Source: Desulfobacteraceae bacterium (GTDB taxonomy: Bacteria; Desulfobacterota; Desulfobacteria; Desulfobacterales; Desulfobacteraceae). From it: DNA of 35,959 bases. This document shows positions 1 through 8,075 of the stretch, piece by piece. The notes under the pieces are model-generated. The model was not told the DNA's origin, made no database searches, and was given only the letters and a program-made list of their open reading frames with translations. The position numbers and the translations under genes are program-made. The stretch is taken from the NCBI GenBank assembly GCA_024225635.1, contig JAAEMK010000892.1:1-35959 (forward strand). Reading direction: 5' to 3'. Every line of letters begins with the position of its first letter. The stretch's first letter is position 1.

Positions 1-303
1 GCTAAAAAGTAAAATCCGCAATGAACTACGCAGTAATAATGTACTATCAAATCCTAACCAAGAGTTAGTCAAAACACAGAAAAAACAAAGGGCAGTGCAT
101 GCAAAAACCTAACCGGACACCACTGATTTAATTTAAGAATTTCACCCCTCATCGGGTTAATTTATCGTGACACTTAACACACCCCAGGGTACAACAGCCG
201 GGGTCAGGCTTAGCTTATTGCGACATCCCTGATCAAACCAACAAAAGGCCAATAAGCTAAGCCTGACCCCATCGATACGAGCAAAGCAAAATCGGCTAAC
301 TCC
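1..303. other. Non-coding stretch at window start
   Basis: No convincing coding region is seen on either strand. The sequence is A/T-rich up to about position 180 and then carries the inverted repeat described separately (200-270). It lies downstream of the minus-strand acyltransferase gene. Any feature running in from the left of the window cannot be judged. Confidence 0.5.
200..270. repeat. 21-bp perfect inverted repeat (REP/MITE-like hairpin)
   Basis: The arm at 200-220 begins GGGGTCAGGCTTAGC, and its exact reverse complement lies at 250-270, separated by 29 bases. The transcript of either strand would fold into a long hairpin. There is no T-run, so it is not a typical intrinsic terminator, although it sits where the minus-strand acyltransferase transcript ends. 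Arms with a GGGGTCAGGCTT core resemble dispersed palindromes that IS200-like tyrosine transposases mobilise in many proteobacteria. That link is inferred from memory of the motif, and no transposase is present here. Confidence 0.7.
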
Positions 304-1392
304 CTAAAACATTCTTTTCAGCAAAGGAGTTCTCTTCATCAGGGATGACGTTGCCCAGGAGAGGATTACGGCGACGGCCATGGTCAGGAGAAATTTAAGG
401 AAAAGCGGCAGATCGCTTTTTGTCAGGCCATAGGCGGTACCAAAGATAAAAAACTGATGAACATAATAGCTTCCGTAGGAGTTAGCCGAAAAATGCTTCA
501 GAAAAGGTCCTGTCATGTTCATCCTGCTCTTGCAGATTGCCAGCAGGGACATAATGGAAGAGAGACAGAAGGTGTTGAACAATATCGAGTTGATGCCCTG
601 GAGCATAAGGGTTGTCAGTTTCGGCTCCGGGAATATGAGTTTCCAGGCGAGGTACAGCGTGCCTGAAGCAAGACAGACCAATGTCCAGGGCAGTGCCTTT
701 GGATTGTAACCGCCATTGGTGAACCACCTGTTTTGCTCACAATAGATTCCAAGTAAAAAATAGAGAAACAGCCCCGCGATTCTGACAGGCTGGAATACGA
801 ATACATACCCCGGATGAATCCAGGCGTCCAGACGGAAGAACTGGTCGGCCGCAAGGAACAGGACCGTGGTGAGGGCGATAAACCCGGTGTGGAATAAAAC
901 CCCCGGCATCCGGCCCTTTTCAGGCTTTTCCAGGAGAGTGGGAAACAGCCTGGCAACCATGGCCACCACCGCGACAAATCCCAGCAGCACACCCAAAAAC
1001 CAGTAATGTGCCTGCTGGTATGCTTTTCCCCAGAAATCACCGGCCCAGAAATCCAGGAAGGAAACGGGAATGCTTCTTGAAAAATAGATCATATACGCAA
1101 GGGGGGGAGCCAGCAGAAGAACACCCATCACCCAGGGAATCGCGATTCTCCATCCCTTGTCCCTGACAAATTGCGCGGTTCCTTTTCTCCTCAGGGAGGA
1201 AAAAGTAAAATACCCGGAGATAAAAAACATTGCGGGCATGATAAATACATCCGTCAAGAGAACAATGCATGTAAAAATCAGACTTCGGTCAGGATCCAGA
1301 ACATACCACCACTCCGGAGCATAGGCCATGTAGCATAAGGATGTGTGGAGAAGGATCACCATGACGATGATCAGACTCCTCAGGTTGTCCAT
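304..1392 (-). CDS. Acyltransferase family 3 membrane protein
   Basis: A 362-residue polytopic membrane protein of the acyltransferase 3 (OafA/YrhL-like) family. These proteins transfer acyl groups to sugars or other surface molecules at the inner membrane. The N-terminus opens with the family signature (DNLRSLIIVMVILLHTSLCY, including the conserved His of the first helix), followed by about ten hydrophobic helices, an FFISGYF segment in helix 2 and a late YYVHQFF segment. The start sits only two codons after an in-frame stop and 6 bp after the small upstream gene, with no clear ribosome site, so translation is probably coupled. Family members usually have a few more residues before the DNLR motif. 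The substrate cannot be told from the sequence. Confidence 0.85.
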   Translation of the reverse strand: MDNLRSLIIVMVILLHTSLCYMAYAPEWWYVLDPDRSLIFTCIVLLTDVFIMPAMFFISGYFTFSSLRRKGTAQFVRDKGWRIAIPWVMGVLLLAPPLAYMIYFSRSIPVSFLDFWAGDFWGKAYQQAHYWFLGVLLGFVAVVAMVARLFPTLLEKPEKGRMPGVLFHTGFIALTTVLFLAADQFFRLDAWIHPGYVFVFQPVRIAGLFLYFLLGIYCEQNRWFTNGGYNPKALPWTLVCLASGTLYLAWKLIFPEPKLTTLMLQGINSILFNTFCLSSIMSLLAICKSRMNMTGPFLKHFSANSYGSYYVHQFFIFGTAYGLTKSDLPLFLKFLLTMAVAVILSWATSSLMKRTPLLKRMF

Positions 1393-1398
1393 GAAATA

Positions 1399-1719
1399 TT
1401 AGTTTTCCAATGCCAATTCTCTTCTATGTTTTTTAATATAGGCTTCAACAATTGAGTCGAGTTGACTTTTTACGATAGACTTATAGACAAGGTATTTTTC
1501 ATCTTCTTCATTCGATCTGTTCTTTTCCAGATAATAATTTATCAGGTTGATGTAGTCATCAATGATTCTTTCCTTAACTTCAACAAACGTTTGCGCGGGC
1601 TTGAACATATCATCCGATTTTACATCTCGATAATGCATTACATATAGAGCTTTAAGCAAATTATAATCACCAATCTGCATGGATTTATCGACTATCTTTT
1701 TAAAATAATCCTGTCCCAT
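1399..1719 (-). CDS. Small hypothetical helical protein
   Basis: A 106-residue, highly charged and probably all-helical soluble protein with no signal peptide or membrane segment. It is rich in Lys, Glu, Asp and Tyr and I do not recognise a family. The start has a good ribosome site (GGAGG about 7 bases before ATG). It lies directly upstream of the acyltransferase gene on the same strand with a 6-bp gap, so the two are probably co-transcribed. No function is proposed. Confidence 0.6.
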   Translation of the reverse strand: MGQDYFKKIVDKSMQIGDYNLLKALYVMHYRDVKSDDMFKPAQTFVEVKERIIDDYINLINYYLEKNRSNEEDEKYLVYKSIVKSQLDSIVEAYIKKHRRELALEN

Positions 1720-1868
1720 ATAATGCCTCCATTATAGATCTGCTGATTTATTTCGAGTATTGGCTTATAATCTTTCTTTTCGTAAGGAGCTCACCGGTAT
1801 GCACATCATAATAAGTAAGACGATACGTTGCTCTTTGTCAAGAAAAGTATAATATCATACGGGAACGC

Positions 1869-3275
1869 TCATTTCCGGGACTCCAGGTACTTCAGCATCT
1901 GCCGCATGGTGAGGCTCAGGCTGGAGGGTCCGCTGCGCACATAAAACGATTCGTCTTTTTTATTGATCAGGAAAACCGGGTCATCCACCCGTTCACACTC
2001 GACCACCATCACCGTGCGGCCGTCAATGGCGCCAATGGAAAGATGGATATACTTGGCGAACTCCGGGCCGATATGCTGGTTCATGAGGTTCCTGAAATGA
2101 AGCCGGCATTTATCTTCGTTTTCAAAGCCGTCCGGGGCCGTCCCGACCGCCTCGCCATCATCATTGACACCGATAACAATCATTCCGCCGTTGGTGTTCA
2201 TAAACGCGGACACGGATTTCATCCAGGCCACTTCGATGTTCTTGTCGTTTTTCCCGGACTTAAGGTTCATGCGCATGGTGGATTTAAACTCCAGGGTAGC
2301 CCCCTCTCCCTGGCTGATGATACGCCGGACATCGTTGGCAAAGTGGGCGTCACGGATCACCCGGTTCGGTACGTCCCGAAGCTGATGGCGATACTTCCAG
2401 ACCACAAACCCGGCCATGAGAAGCCCCAGGGCAAAGACCCCCAGCACCACCACCAGAATAGCCCAGCGCTTCTCCTGAACCTTATTAAGAAAATCGGATT
2501 GGGGCGCCACCACACCGATCCAGAATTCACGGGTATCGGCATTGATGGGCTGCACCCCCGCCCAGTAGGCCTTCCCCCCGCAGGGAAACATAAAGGCCGT
2601 TGCCGGCTTGCCCTTGGCGTGCCAGGCTGCCATGGCATCACGCACGTTGGCGGCCTCCACCTCGGTATGGCGGGATGAGAAGCGGTTATTTTCCCCTGTC
2701 CCCCTCTCCGGGTTCACCGGATGGTAAACCGAGGTGTCCCCATCAAACAAAAACGCCGTCCCATTGGCGCCCACCCTGGTTTCCGAGATACGATTAAACA
2801 ACCCGTTGATCGATACATCAAGGGCCATCACCGATATCTCCGCCGTATCCTTACCCGAGGGCCAGGTCATGACGGCGGACAATCCGGGAATATCGTCATA
2901 GTCAAACATATAGGGCGGTATCCAGGTGACGGCTGCCTGGTTCCGGGGAGAATGGGAGAGCCCCACCCGGTACCAGAGGCGCTCTTGAAAATCATACGCC
3001 TTTTTTTCAACCCTCATCTCAAGGGGTTTGCCGTTCACCCACTGCTGCCAGAGGATCTCCCCGGGCTTGTCCGGGGAAGTGGTGCGTGTCATCCAGATCT
3101 TGTCATTGCGGGTAAGAAGGTAAGAGCGGCCGGAGGTCTCCCCGAACTTGATACCCCCTACCTGGGACAGGTTCTCCATGATGGGGATCAGCTTGGCCGT
3201 GACGGAGGCCGTGTCTTCCATCTTCCAGATACCGGCAAGCCCCCACTTTTGAATCAACATGGCATTGCTTACCAC
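1869..3275 (-). CDS. dCache sensor-TM-AlbA_2 (Schlafen-like) protein, 5'-truncated
   Basis: A membrane receptor whose N-terminal part (residues 1-262) resembles a double-Cache ligand-binding domain (WYRVGL, then ALDVSINGLF and GTAFLFDGD). One transmembrane helix follows at about 271-293. The cytoplasmic C-terminal domain (about 322-468) has AlbA_2/Schlafen features (ATLEFKSTMR, AFMNTNGGMIVIGVNDDG). The only usable start is a GTG at 3275 with no ribosome site. The same frame stays open for 32 more codons upstream and still reads like receptor sequence (DRIYQFYEPVVSNAML), but it has no ATG, GTG or TTG and no first transmembrane helix before the stop at 3372-3374. An anchored dCache receptor needs that helix, so the 5' end appears lost. 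It may be a pseudogene or may make a protein with the sensor on the wrong side. The fusion of a Cache sensor to AlbA_2 is unusual. The ligand is unknown. Confidence 0.75.
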   Translation of the reverse strand: MVSNAMLIQKWGLAGIWKMEDTASVTAKLIPIMENLSQVGGIKFGETSGRSYLLTRNDKIWMTRTTSPDKPGEILWQQWVNGKPLEMRVEKKAYDFQERLWYRVGLSHSPRNQAAVTWIPPYMFDYDDIPGLSAVMTWPSGKDTAEISVMALDVSINGLFNRISETRVGANGTAFLFDGDTSVYHPVNPERGTGENNRFSSRHTEVEAANVRDAMAAWHAKGKPATAFMFPCGGKAYWAGVQPINADTREFWIGVVAPQSDFLNKVQEKRWAILVVVLGVFALGLLMAGFVVWKYRHQLRDVPNRVIRDAHFANDVRRIISQGEGATLEFKSTMRMNLKSGKNDKNIEVAWMKSVSAFMNTNGGMIVIGVNDDGEAVGTAPDGFENEDKCRLHFRNLMNQHIGPEFAKYIHLSIGAIDGRTVMVVECERVDDPVFLINKKDESFYVRSGPSSLSLTMRQMLKYLESRK

Positions 3276-3449
3276 GGGCTCGTAAAACTGGTAAATTCTA
3301 TCCGATGTGATAATAAAATGCTGTGAAAAACAAGGAGCAGGTGTTAGATTTGAACCTTGGTCTAACCGGAGTCAAATTGGGCACCGGCCCCTTGCAGCCG
3401 CACGGATTTACATCCAAACAATACCGATACCGTAAAGAAAGGACGCTTT

Positions 3450-4502
3450 ATGCCATATTTCGAAACCGGACCAAAAAGATTTGTCCCCATCCTGGTTTTC
3501 ACCTTTTTTATGCTCTGCCTGCCAACAGGCGATCTTTGGGCAGGCCTTCAAAAAAACCTGAGGGGATGCGCCGCAATCGAAGATGAGACCCTGCGCCTGC
3601 AATGTTACGATGAGCTGGCAGGCCGAAATAAACCAAAGGGGGATATTACCGTACAAACCGCAAGTGTCCCTCCTCCGGAGTCCCATAAGGCATCCCCCCT
3701 GTCTGATCTGTGGGAACTGGACAAGAGCCGGTCCCGGAGCAGATTTACCATTAAAATGCATCGTTCCAATTATATCATGCCCTTCACCTACAACCGCTCC
3801 CCCAATAATAAGCCGATCCATGAGGTAGACCCGGACACGGATGTGTACGAGTCTGAAGTGGCGTTTCAGCTAAGCATCAAATCCAAGCTATGGGAGGGAA
3901 TCCTGGGAAAGGACCTGGACCTGTGGGTCGGGTACACCCAGCGCTCCTTCTGGCAGCTTTATAATACCGATTCCGCTCCGTTCCGTGAAACCAACTATGA
4001 ACCTGAACTTCTGCTCAACCTGCCCATGTCCATAGACCTGCCGGGGATGACCCTGCGTACCGTCAATTTCGGGATCAACCACCAGTCCAACGGCAGGGGC
4101 GAACCCCTCTCCCGGAGCTGGAACCGGCTCGTGGCCAATTTTGGATTCGAGAAGGAAAACGCTTTCTCCGGCGGGGACACGCTGGTTTTGCAATTGAAAT
4201 CCTGGTGGCGGATCCCGGAAAGCTCAAGCGATGACGACAATCCGGATATTGAAGACTACCTGGGAAATGGCGAAATCCGGGGATATTATCTTTGGGAGGG
4301 GCAAAGGTTCGGGATGATGGTTAGAAACAACCTGGATTTCAACGACAATCGCGGGGCCTTCCAGGTGGAATGGACCTACCCCCTGAACGAACGGGTCAGC
4401 TGGTATCTACAATATTATACGGGATACGGAGAAAGCCTTCTGGATTATGATCACACCGTGAACCGCCTGGGAATCGGATTCATCCTCACGGATTGGAATT
4501 GA
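3450..4502 (+). CDS. pldA: Outer membrane phospholipase A (OMPLA)
   Basis: A 350-residue calcium-dependent outer-membrane phospholipase that hydrolyses phospholipids that reach the outer leaflet. A signal peptide covers about residues 10-31. Next is a Cys-containing segment (GCAAIEDETLRLQCYDELAG) of a type seen at the N-terminus of several periplasmic and outer-membrane proteins, including Neisseria PldA. The beta-barrel carries the family signatures YTQRSFWQLYN...FRETNYEPE and NHQSNGR...SRSWNRL. The catalytic triad is intact: His211, Ser213 and Asn225. The start is supported by AAAGGA six bases before the ATG. The protein ends in a barrel strand with a near-terminal aromatic (GIGFILTDWN). 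The gene stands alone, divergent from the truncated receptor gene. Confidence 0.95.
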   Translation: MPYFETGPKRFVPILVFTFFMLCLPTGDLWAGLQKNLRGCAAIEDETLRLQCYDELAGRNKPKGDITVQTASVPPPESHKASPLSDLWELDKSRSRSRFTIKMHRSNYIMPFTYNRSPNNKPIHEVDPDTDVYESEVAFQLSIKSKLWEGILGKDLDLWVGYTQRSFWQLYNTDSAPFRETNYEPELLLNLPMSIDLPGMTLRTVNFGINHQSNGRGEPLSRSWNRLVANFGFEKENAFSGGDTLVLQLKSWWRIPESSSDDDNPDIEDYLGNGEIRGYYLWEGQRFGMMVRNNLDFNDNRGAFQVEWTYPLNERVSWYLQYYTGYGESLLDYDHTVNRLGIGFILTDWN

Positions 4503-4578
4503 TGTTGCCGCTTTTATCCCCGGCGCTCTATTTCCGTCCATGGTAAATAATCTTGGATTATCATTCTTTGAGGGGGAG

Positions 4579-4587
4579 AAAAAAAAA
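4579..4587 (-). terminator. T-run after tRNA-Trp
   Basis: Nine consecutive A bases on the + strand give nine U residues immediately after the encoded CCA end of the minus-strand tRNA. The tRNA itself may supply the preceding stem. Confidence 0.4.
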
Positions 4588-4664
4588 TGGCAGGCCAGGA
4601 GGGATTCGAACCCACAACACCCGGATTTGGAGTCCGGTGCTCTACCAATTAGAGCTACTGGCCT
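4588..4664 (-). tRNA. tRNA-Trp (CCA anticodon)
   Basis: A complete cloverleaf: acceptor AGGCCAG paired with CTGGCCT, discriminator G and an encoded CCA tail. The D arm is GCTC/GAGC. The anticodon arm is CCGGA-CTCCAAA-TCCGG with anticodon CCA, which reads the Trp codon UGG. The variable loop is GTGTT and the T loop is TTCGAAT. The T stem (GTGGG/CCCTC) contains one T-T mismatch at the 50-64 pair. A plausible promoter lies just upstream and a T-run just downstream, so it is probably a single-gene transcript. Confidence 0.97.
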
Positions 4665-4681
4665 GTGTGAAACGCTCGAAC

Positions 4682-4710
4682 TATCTACGTTATTTTTTTC
4701 AGGAATGCAA
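4682..4710 (-). promoter_or_regulatory. Probable sigma-70 promoter of tRNA-Trp
   Basis: On the minus strand the -35 TTGCAT (4710-4705) is followed after 17 bp by the -10 TAGATA (4687-4682). The mature tRNA begins 17 bases after the -10 box, implying a leader of about ten bases. Confidence 0.5.
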
Positions 4711-4899
4711 CCGTTTTTTTTATTCTCACGTAAAAAACTATCTTTCCGTTCCGTTCGGGGGGAGGTACAGGGCTCTCACCTGCAGGTTACCAACAAACGT
4801 AAGATGATCCCGTAAAGGCTGTAGAATCAAACTCTTCTACGATCACGAACAGGGGAAGCCCCTCCATGGGCTCCGTGTTCAGGAGCCTCCTCTACTCGA

Positions 4900-5892
4900 C
4901 TAAATGTCCATGTCCCGCACCAGGCGAACATAATTGTAAATGCGGATGGCGTCCCCCTGGGGGCCAAAACCGGTGGGAAATTCATCAGGGTCGCCCGCCT
5001 TGGGATCACTGCGCTGGCTCCCCGCACCATGGACGTCCACCCAGGTGCCGTTCATATAGCCCATTGCCCGGCCAAAAGCAACATAGGCCCCGTGGGCCCC
5101 CGGGGCCTCAGTCCAGTTAGCGTGGGTGGTGCCGCTCCAGTAGCAGGGATAATCGTCTTCTCCCGCTTCGTTGGTGATGGAGGTGGCGCTGAACAACGGG
5201 TCGATGGCTGCAGAGCCGGTCGTGTCAGGGGAGCGGGTATAATCCACAATGCTTTGCAATTCTTTGACGTTGGGCAAGCGCCAGTCACTGTACCCCAGAT
5301 AGTTTTCAATATTTTTCTGCTCCACCCAGGCCAGGGCCTCTCCCCAATTGAGGCCAGCGCCGCTGTCATCCCCGGACCACATCAACCCGGTCCCATGATC
5401 GGTAACAGTGCCGTCGCCGTTGTCCGCAAAGTCGTTTTGCCCATAGCCGGTGTTGCCGCGTACATAGATGACGAAGAAGGTTTTATCGGAACCAAATAGT
5501 GACAGACCGTATCCTTTAATGCGACCATCGGCAAAATTAACGCCGAACAATGTTAGCCCTCCGTCGTTTCCGGTGTTGGCCACATACAGGTTGCCGGAGG
5601 CGTACTGGGCGTCAATAATCCGCTCGCCGGCACTGGTGTCGCCGTAGGCAAAATCAAAATAGCCGGTATCAATAAAGGGAATCATGCCGGAGGTATCGGT
5701 CCCCTCATAACCGCTGGGGTCGATGCCTCTGAAATCGATCAGGGAATAGAGTTCCTTGATGGTCGGCAGGCGCCAGTCACTGTAACCTCCCAGGTTGAAT
5801 GCGCCGGCCCCGGCCACGGCATCGTCATAGATCCGCTTGTCAGCGGCGTCTATGTCTCCGTCGCCATCAGTATCCGGACTTTGCTGCCACAT
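4900..5892 (-). CDS. DUF1566 (Lcl C-terminal) domain protein, 5'-truncated
   Basis: Two DUF1566 units, each with the signature YSDWRLPxxKEL (near residues 37 and 203). The second unit starts with NGDGTVTDHGTGLMW. The family is typically exported, and its function is poorly known. The ATG at 5892 lies inside the first unit's own opening motif: the frame upstream reads GDGTVTDNVTGL and then meets a stop at 5944-5946. There is no signal peptide, no conventional start and no ribosome site, so the gene seems to have lost its 5' end. The break falls right beside a GTAAA-type regulatory box (5932-5979). The rest of the frame is intact. An EF-hand-like stretch (DTDGDGDIDAAD) lies at residues 7-18. 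It may be a recent pseudogene. Confidence 0.75.
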   Translation of the reverse strand: MWQQSPDTDGDGDIDAADKRIYDDAVAGAGAFNLGGYSDWRLPTIKELYSLIDFRGIDPSGYEGTDTSGMIPFIDTGYFDFAYGDTSAGERIIDAQYASGNLYVANTGNDGGLTLFGVNFADGRIKGYGLSLFGSDKTFFVIYVRGNTGYGQNDFADNGDGTVTDHGTGLMWSGDDSGAGLNWGEALAWVEQKNIENYLGYSDWRLPNVKELQSIVDYTRSPDTTGSAAIDPLFSATSITNEAGEDDYPCYWSGTTHANWTEAPGAHGAYVAFGRAMGYMNGTWVDVHGAGSQRSDPKAGDPDEFPTGFGPQGDAIRIYNYVRLVRDMDI

Positions 5893-5931
5893 CAGGCCTG
5901 TGACATTGTCGGTAACCGTACCGTCCCCCTC

Positions 5932-5979
5932 TTTACAAAATCTTTACAACCTTATCCCCCATGAACAAACCTTCTTTAC
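5932..5979 (-). promoter_or_regulatory. CpxR-like tandem GTAAA box upstream of the DUF1566 gene
   Basis: On the + strand TTTAC occurs at 5932-5936 and 5943-5947 (11-bp period) and again, as CTTTACAT, at 5974-5981. On the minus strand this reads GTAAA-N6-GTAAA, like the binding sites of CpxR-type regulators. The core CTTTACAAAATCTTTACAA differs at one position from a box upstream of the OmpR/CpxR-like regulator at 22406-23143, which also has a third CTTTACAT about 30 bp further on. The proximal copy overlaps the interrupted 5' end of the DUF1566 frame. Confidence 0.5.
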
Positions 5980-6150
5980 ATATATCATATATTCTGGGCT
6001 GAACCGGCGAGTTTTAAACTGCCTGAAATCTTTTTTAACCCAAAACCTGTCCGGAGAATAAAAGGGAGGAATGGAAACACACGTTAAAGGGGGGGGTTGG
6101 CGACAGACGCCGACCTGTAAAATACAACACGATCATCAAAGGAGAATCAC

Positions 6151-6624
6151 ATGATAAGCAGCGTTGGCAGTATGAACAGTTACATGCCTGCTATTCGCCC
6201 GGGGCAAGGGCCGAACGACCGGTTTCAAACCGCTGACACCGACTCAAGTGGCGGCATTTCAACTTCCGAACTTGAAACCTTTGCGTCAAGCATGGAAGAA
6301 ACCACCGGCACGACCATTGATACCGAGACGGCCATGGAGAGCTATGACCTGGACGGCGATGACCAGCTGAGCGGAGAAGAGTTGTTCACCCTGGTCTCCG
6401 AGTATGGACTCCAGCCTTCGCAGTCTGGGGCTGGTAATGGGACCGGTGGCCCATCCAAGGGCGGGGGTAAGATGATGCCGCCCCCACCGCCCTCGCAATC
6501 GTCACTTTTGTTTGAGGAGGAAACATCCACCACTGAAGAATGGTATGCCCAGCTCCTCGAAAAGGTCACCAGCGCCTATGGCTACAGCGATGAGATGGAA
6601 ATCCTGCTGAATCAAACGGCCTGA
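6151..6624 (+). CDS. EF-hand domain protein
   Basis: A 157-residue protein with two canonical EF-hand loops: residues 29-40 (DTDSSGGISTSE) and 66-77 (DLDGDDQLSGEE). It probably binds calcium. There is no signal peptide; the N-terminus is Ser/Gly/Met-rich. A Gly/Pro-rich linker including MMPPPPP separates the EF-hands from a short helical C-terminus. It resembles small EF-hand proteins often annotated as XopAW-like, a name that should not be read as proof of secretion. A strong ribosome site (AAAGGAG) precedes the ATG, and an intrinsic terminator follows about 20 bp after the stop. Confidence 0.8.
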   Translation: MISSVGSMNSYMPAIRPGQGPNDRFQTADTDSSGGISTSELETFASSMEETTGTTIDTETAMESYDLDGDDQLSGEELFTLVSEYGLQPSQSGAGNGTGGPSKGGGKMMPPPPPSQSSLLFEEETSTTEEWYAQLLEKVTSAYGYSDEMEILLNQTA

Positions 6625-6644
6625 TGAAAGCGTAAGCTCATTTT

Positions 6645-6704
6645 CCGGCCCCCCTGTTTAACTTCGTCCACGGGCAGACCGCCGGTAAGGGGGGACCGGT
6701 TTTT
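6645..6704 (+). terminator. Intrinsic terminator of the EF-hand gene
   Basis: CCGGCCCCCCT (6645-6655) pairs with AGGGGGGACCGG (6688-6699) apart from one mismatch or wobble, and five T residues follow (6700-6704). The loop is long, about 32 bases. Confidence 0.6.
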
Positions 6705-6745
6705 AGATGTATTTAATGCCCCATGTCTGTTCCTTCCCATGGTTT

Positions 6746-6773
6746 TTGACGATTGTATTGCCGGAGATATTGT
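6746..6773 (+). promoter_or_regulatory. Probable sigma-70 promoter of the DUF4388 gene
   Basis: TTGACG (6746-6751), 16 bp, TATTGT (6768-6773). Transcription would start near 6780, about 55 bases before the preferred ATG at 6835. Confidence 0.4.
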
Positions 6774-6834
6774 GCCATAGTATGGGTCTATGGAGGTTTT
6801 AAATCCAGGTAACCATGATCAAGGACAGGGCACC

Positions 6835-8064
6835 ATGAATTTACAGGGCGATTTTGAAGGGTTGACACTTGCCAGTATTCTTCAACTGTTGTGTAATGAT
6901 CAGAAAACCGGAATCCTGACCGTTACCCGGGAGAATGTTGAAAGCCGGGTATTTTTTGACCATGGAACCATTGTCTATGCTTCTGCTTCCCTTAAACAGG
7001 CAAGACTGGGTTTTTTACTGCGCACCGATGGCATAATCTCTGCCCAGCAGCTTCAAAAATGCCTTGCCTTTGCCAAAGAAGAGAAGATCCATTTAGGTAA
7101 AATCCTGGTTGAAAAGGGATATATTTCCCTGGATACCCTGAAAAAATACAATACCAAACAGGTGGAGACCATCCTGTATGACCTTCTTTTCTGGGAAAAA
7201 GGAAAATTTGAGTATAGAGATGCCCGGTTAAACCTGAAAAACATGATTGTTACCCAGCTCAATCCCATGAAGCTGATCCTTGAAGCCTCAAGGAGAATCG
7301 ACGAATTATCCGTCCTGAAAAAAGTGATACCCAGTGACAAACTGATATTTAAAATGTCAGGAAAGGTTCAAACCAAAGAAGAAATCAAACTCAATGCCAA
7401 TGAATGGCGTGTGCTTTCCCTGATTGACGGATCCCGGTCCGTGCGGCAGGTGATCACGGAAAGCGGCTACGATGAGTTTGCCGTTTATAAAATTTTCTTC
7501 TCTGTGATATCATCGGGGCTGATCGAGCAAAAAGAAGAAATCCAACTCCATAACGGGGAAACCGGCAACGGGTTGTCTGCCATTCTCACGGTTTTCAACG
7601 ACATACTCCAGACCATTAAAAAAAACGTCACCGAAGAGTTGGGGGAAAGAACCCACTCGCTTTTCCAGGAAAGCAAATCAGAACTTGGGACCCCGATCAA
7701 GAAAATATTTGAAAATTTTCATCCGGATAATACAAAAAACGAGAATCTCCAGGCCATTGAGTCCATCTTAAAGTCCATGGACGAAATTAAGGACCAGAAA
7801 GAGTTGATCATCTCAGGCTTTATCGAATATTGTGAGCTGGTGTTGATAAGGGTCGGCAAGATTATAGGTTCCCGCCCGCTGATGAAAACCCTGAATGATA
7901 TTGAAAAAGTTTTGGGATATGTTCAGACGTATCAAACCGGATCAAAAGAAAAGGATAAAATCGTCATTGACATGAAAGCCGCCATGGACGGTATCCGTTC
8001 ACAATTCAATGCAGGCAAAAGCAAAGGCAAGCCTTTAAAGGGGATCTTTTCCCTTTTCTCCTGA
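6835..8064 (+). CDS. DUF4388 (PATAN-type) signalling protein
   Basis: A 409-residue soluble protein. It opens with the DUF4388 signature (LQGDFEGLTLASILQLLCNDQKTGILTV, including VFFDHGTIVYA). A helical segment follows (LGKILVEKGYISLDTLKKYNTKQVETILYDLLFWEKGKFEY), then a winged-helix-like piece (EWRVLSLIDGSRSVRQVI) and a long helical C-terminal half. It ends in a short basic/hydrophobic tail (KGKPLKGIFSLFS) that could touch the membrane. DUF4388 proteins are commonly found with roadblock domains, MglA-like GTPases and response regulators. The start at 6835 is preferred over 6790 because it has AAGGA upstream and begins at the domain boundary. The gene converges on the roadblock/GTPase operon with an 11-bp gap. 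Confidence 0.85.
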   Translation: MNLQGDFEGLTLASILQLLCNDQKTGILTVTRENVESRVFFDHGTIVYASASLKQARLGFLLRTDGIISAQQLQKCLAFAKEEKIHLGKILVEKGYISLDTLKKYNTKQVETILYDLLFWEKGKFEYRDARLNLKNMIVTQLNPMKLILEASRRIDELSVLKKVIPSDKLIFKMSGKVQTKEEIKLNANEWRVLSLIDGSRSVRQVITESGYDEFAVYKIFFSVISSGLIEQKEEIQLHNGETGNGLSAILTVFNDILQTIKKNVTEELGERTHSLFQESKSELGTPIKKIFENFHPDNTKNENLQAIESILKSMDEIKDQKELIISGFIEYCELVLIRVGKIIGSRPLMKTLNDIEKVLGYVQTYQTGSKEKDKIVIDMKAAMDGIRSQFNAGKSKGKPLKGIFSLFS

Positions 8065-8075
8065 TCCTCCCAAGT

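Noticed and set aside
1797-1851. Tiny + strand ORF of 17 codons with AAGGAG upstream
   Set aside because: It is too short to support and overlaps the likely promoter of the minus-strand gene; nothing else suggests expression.
2043-2678. Long + strand reading frame (211 codons)
   Set aside because: It lies wholly antisense to the dCache-AlbA_2 gene, has no ribosome site and gives a Pro/His/Gly-rich product without domain features.
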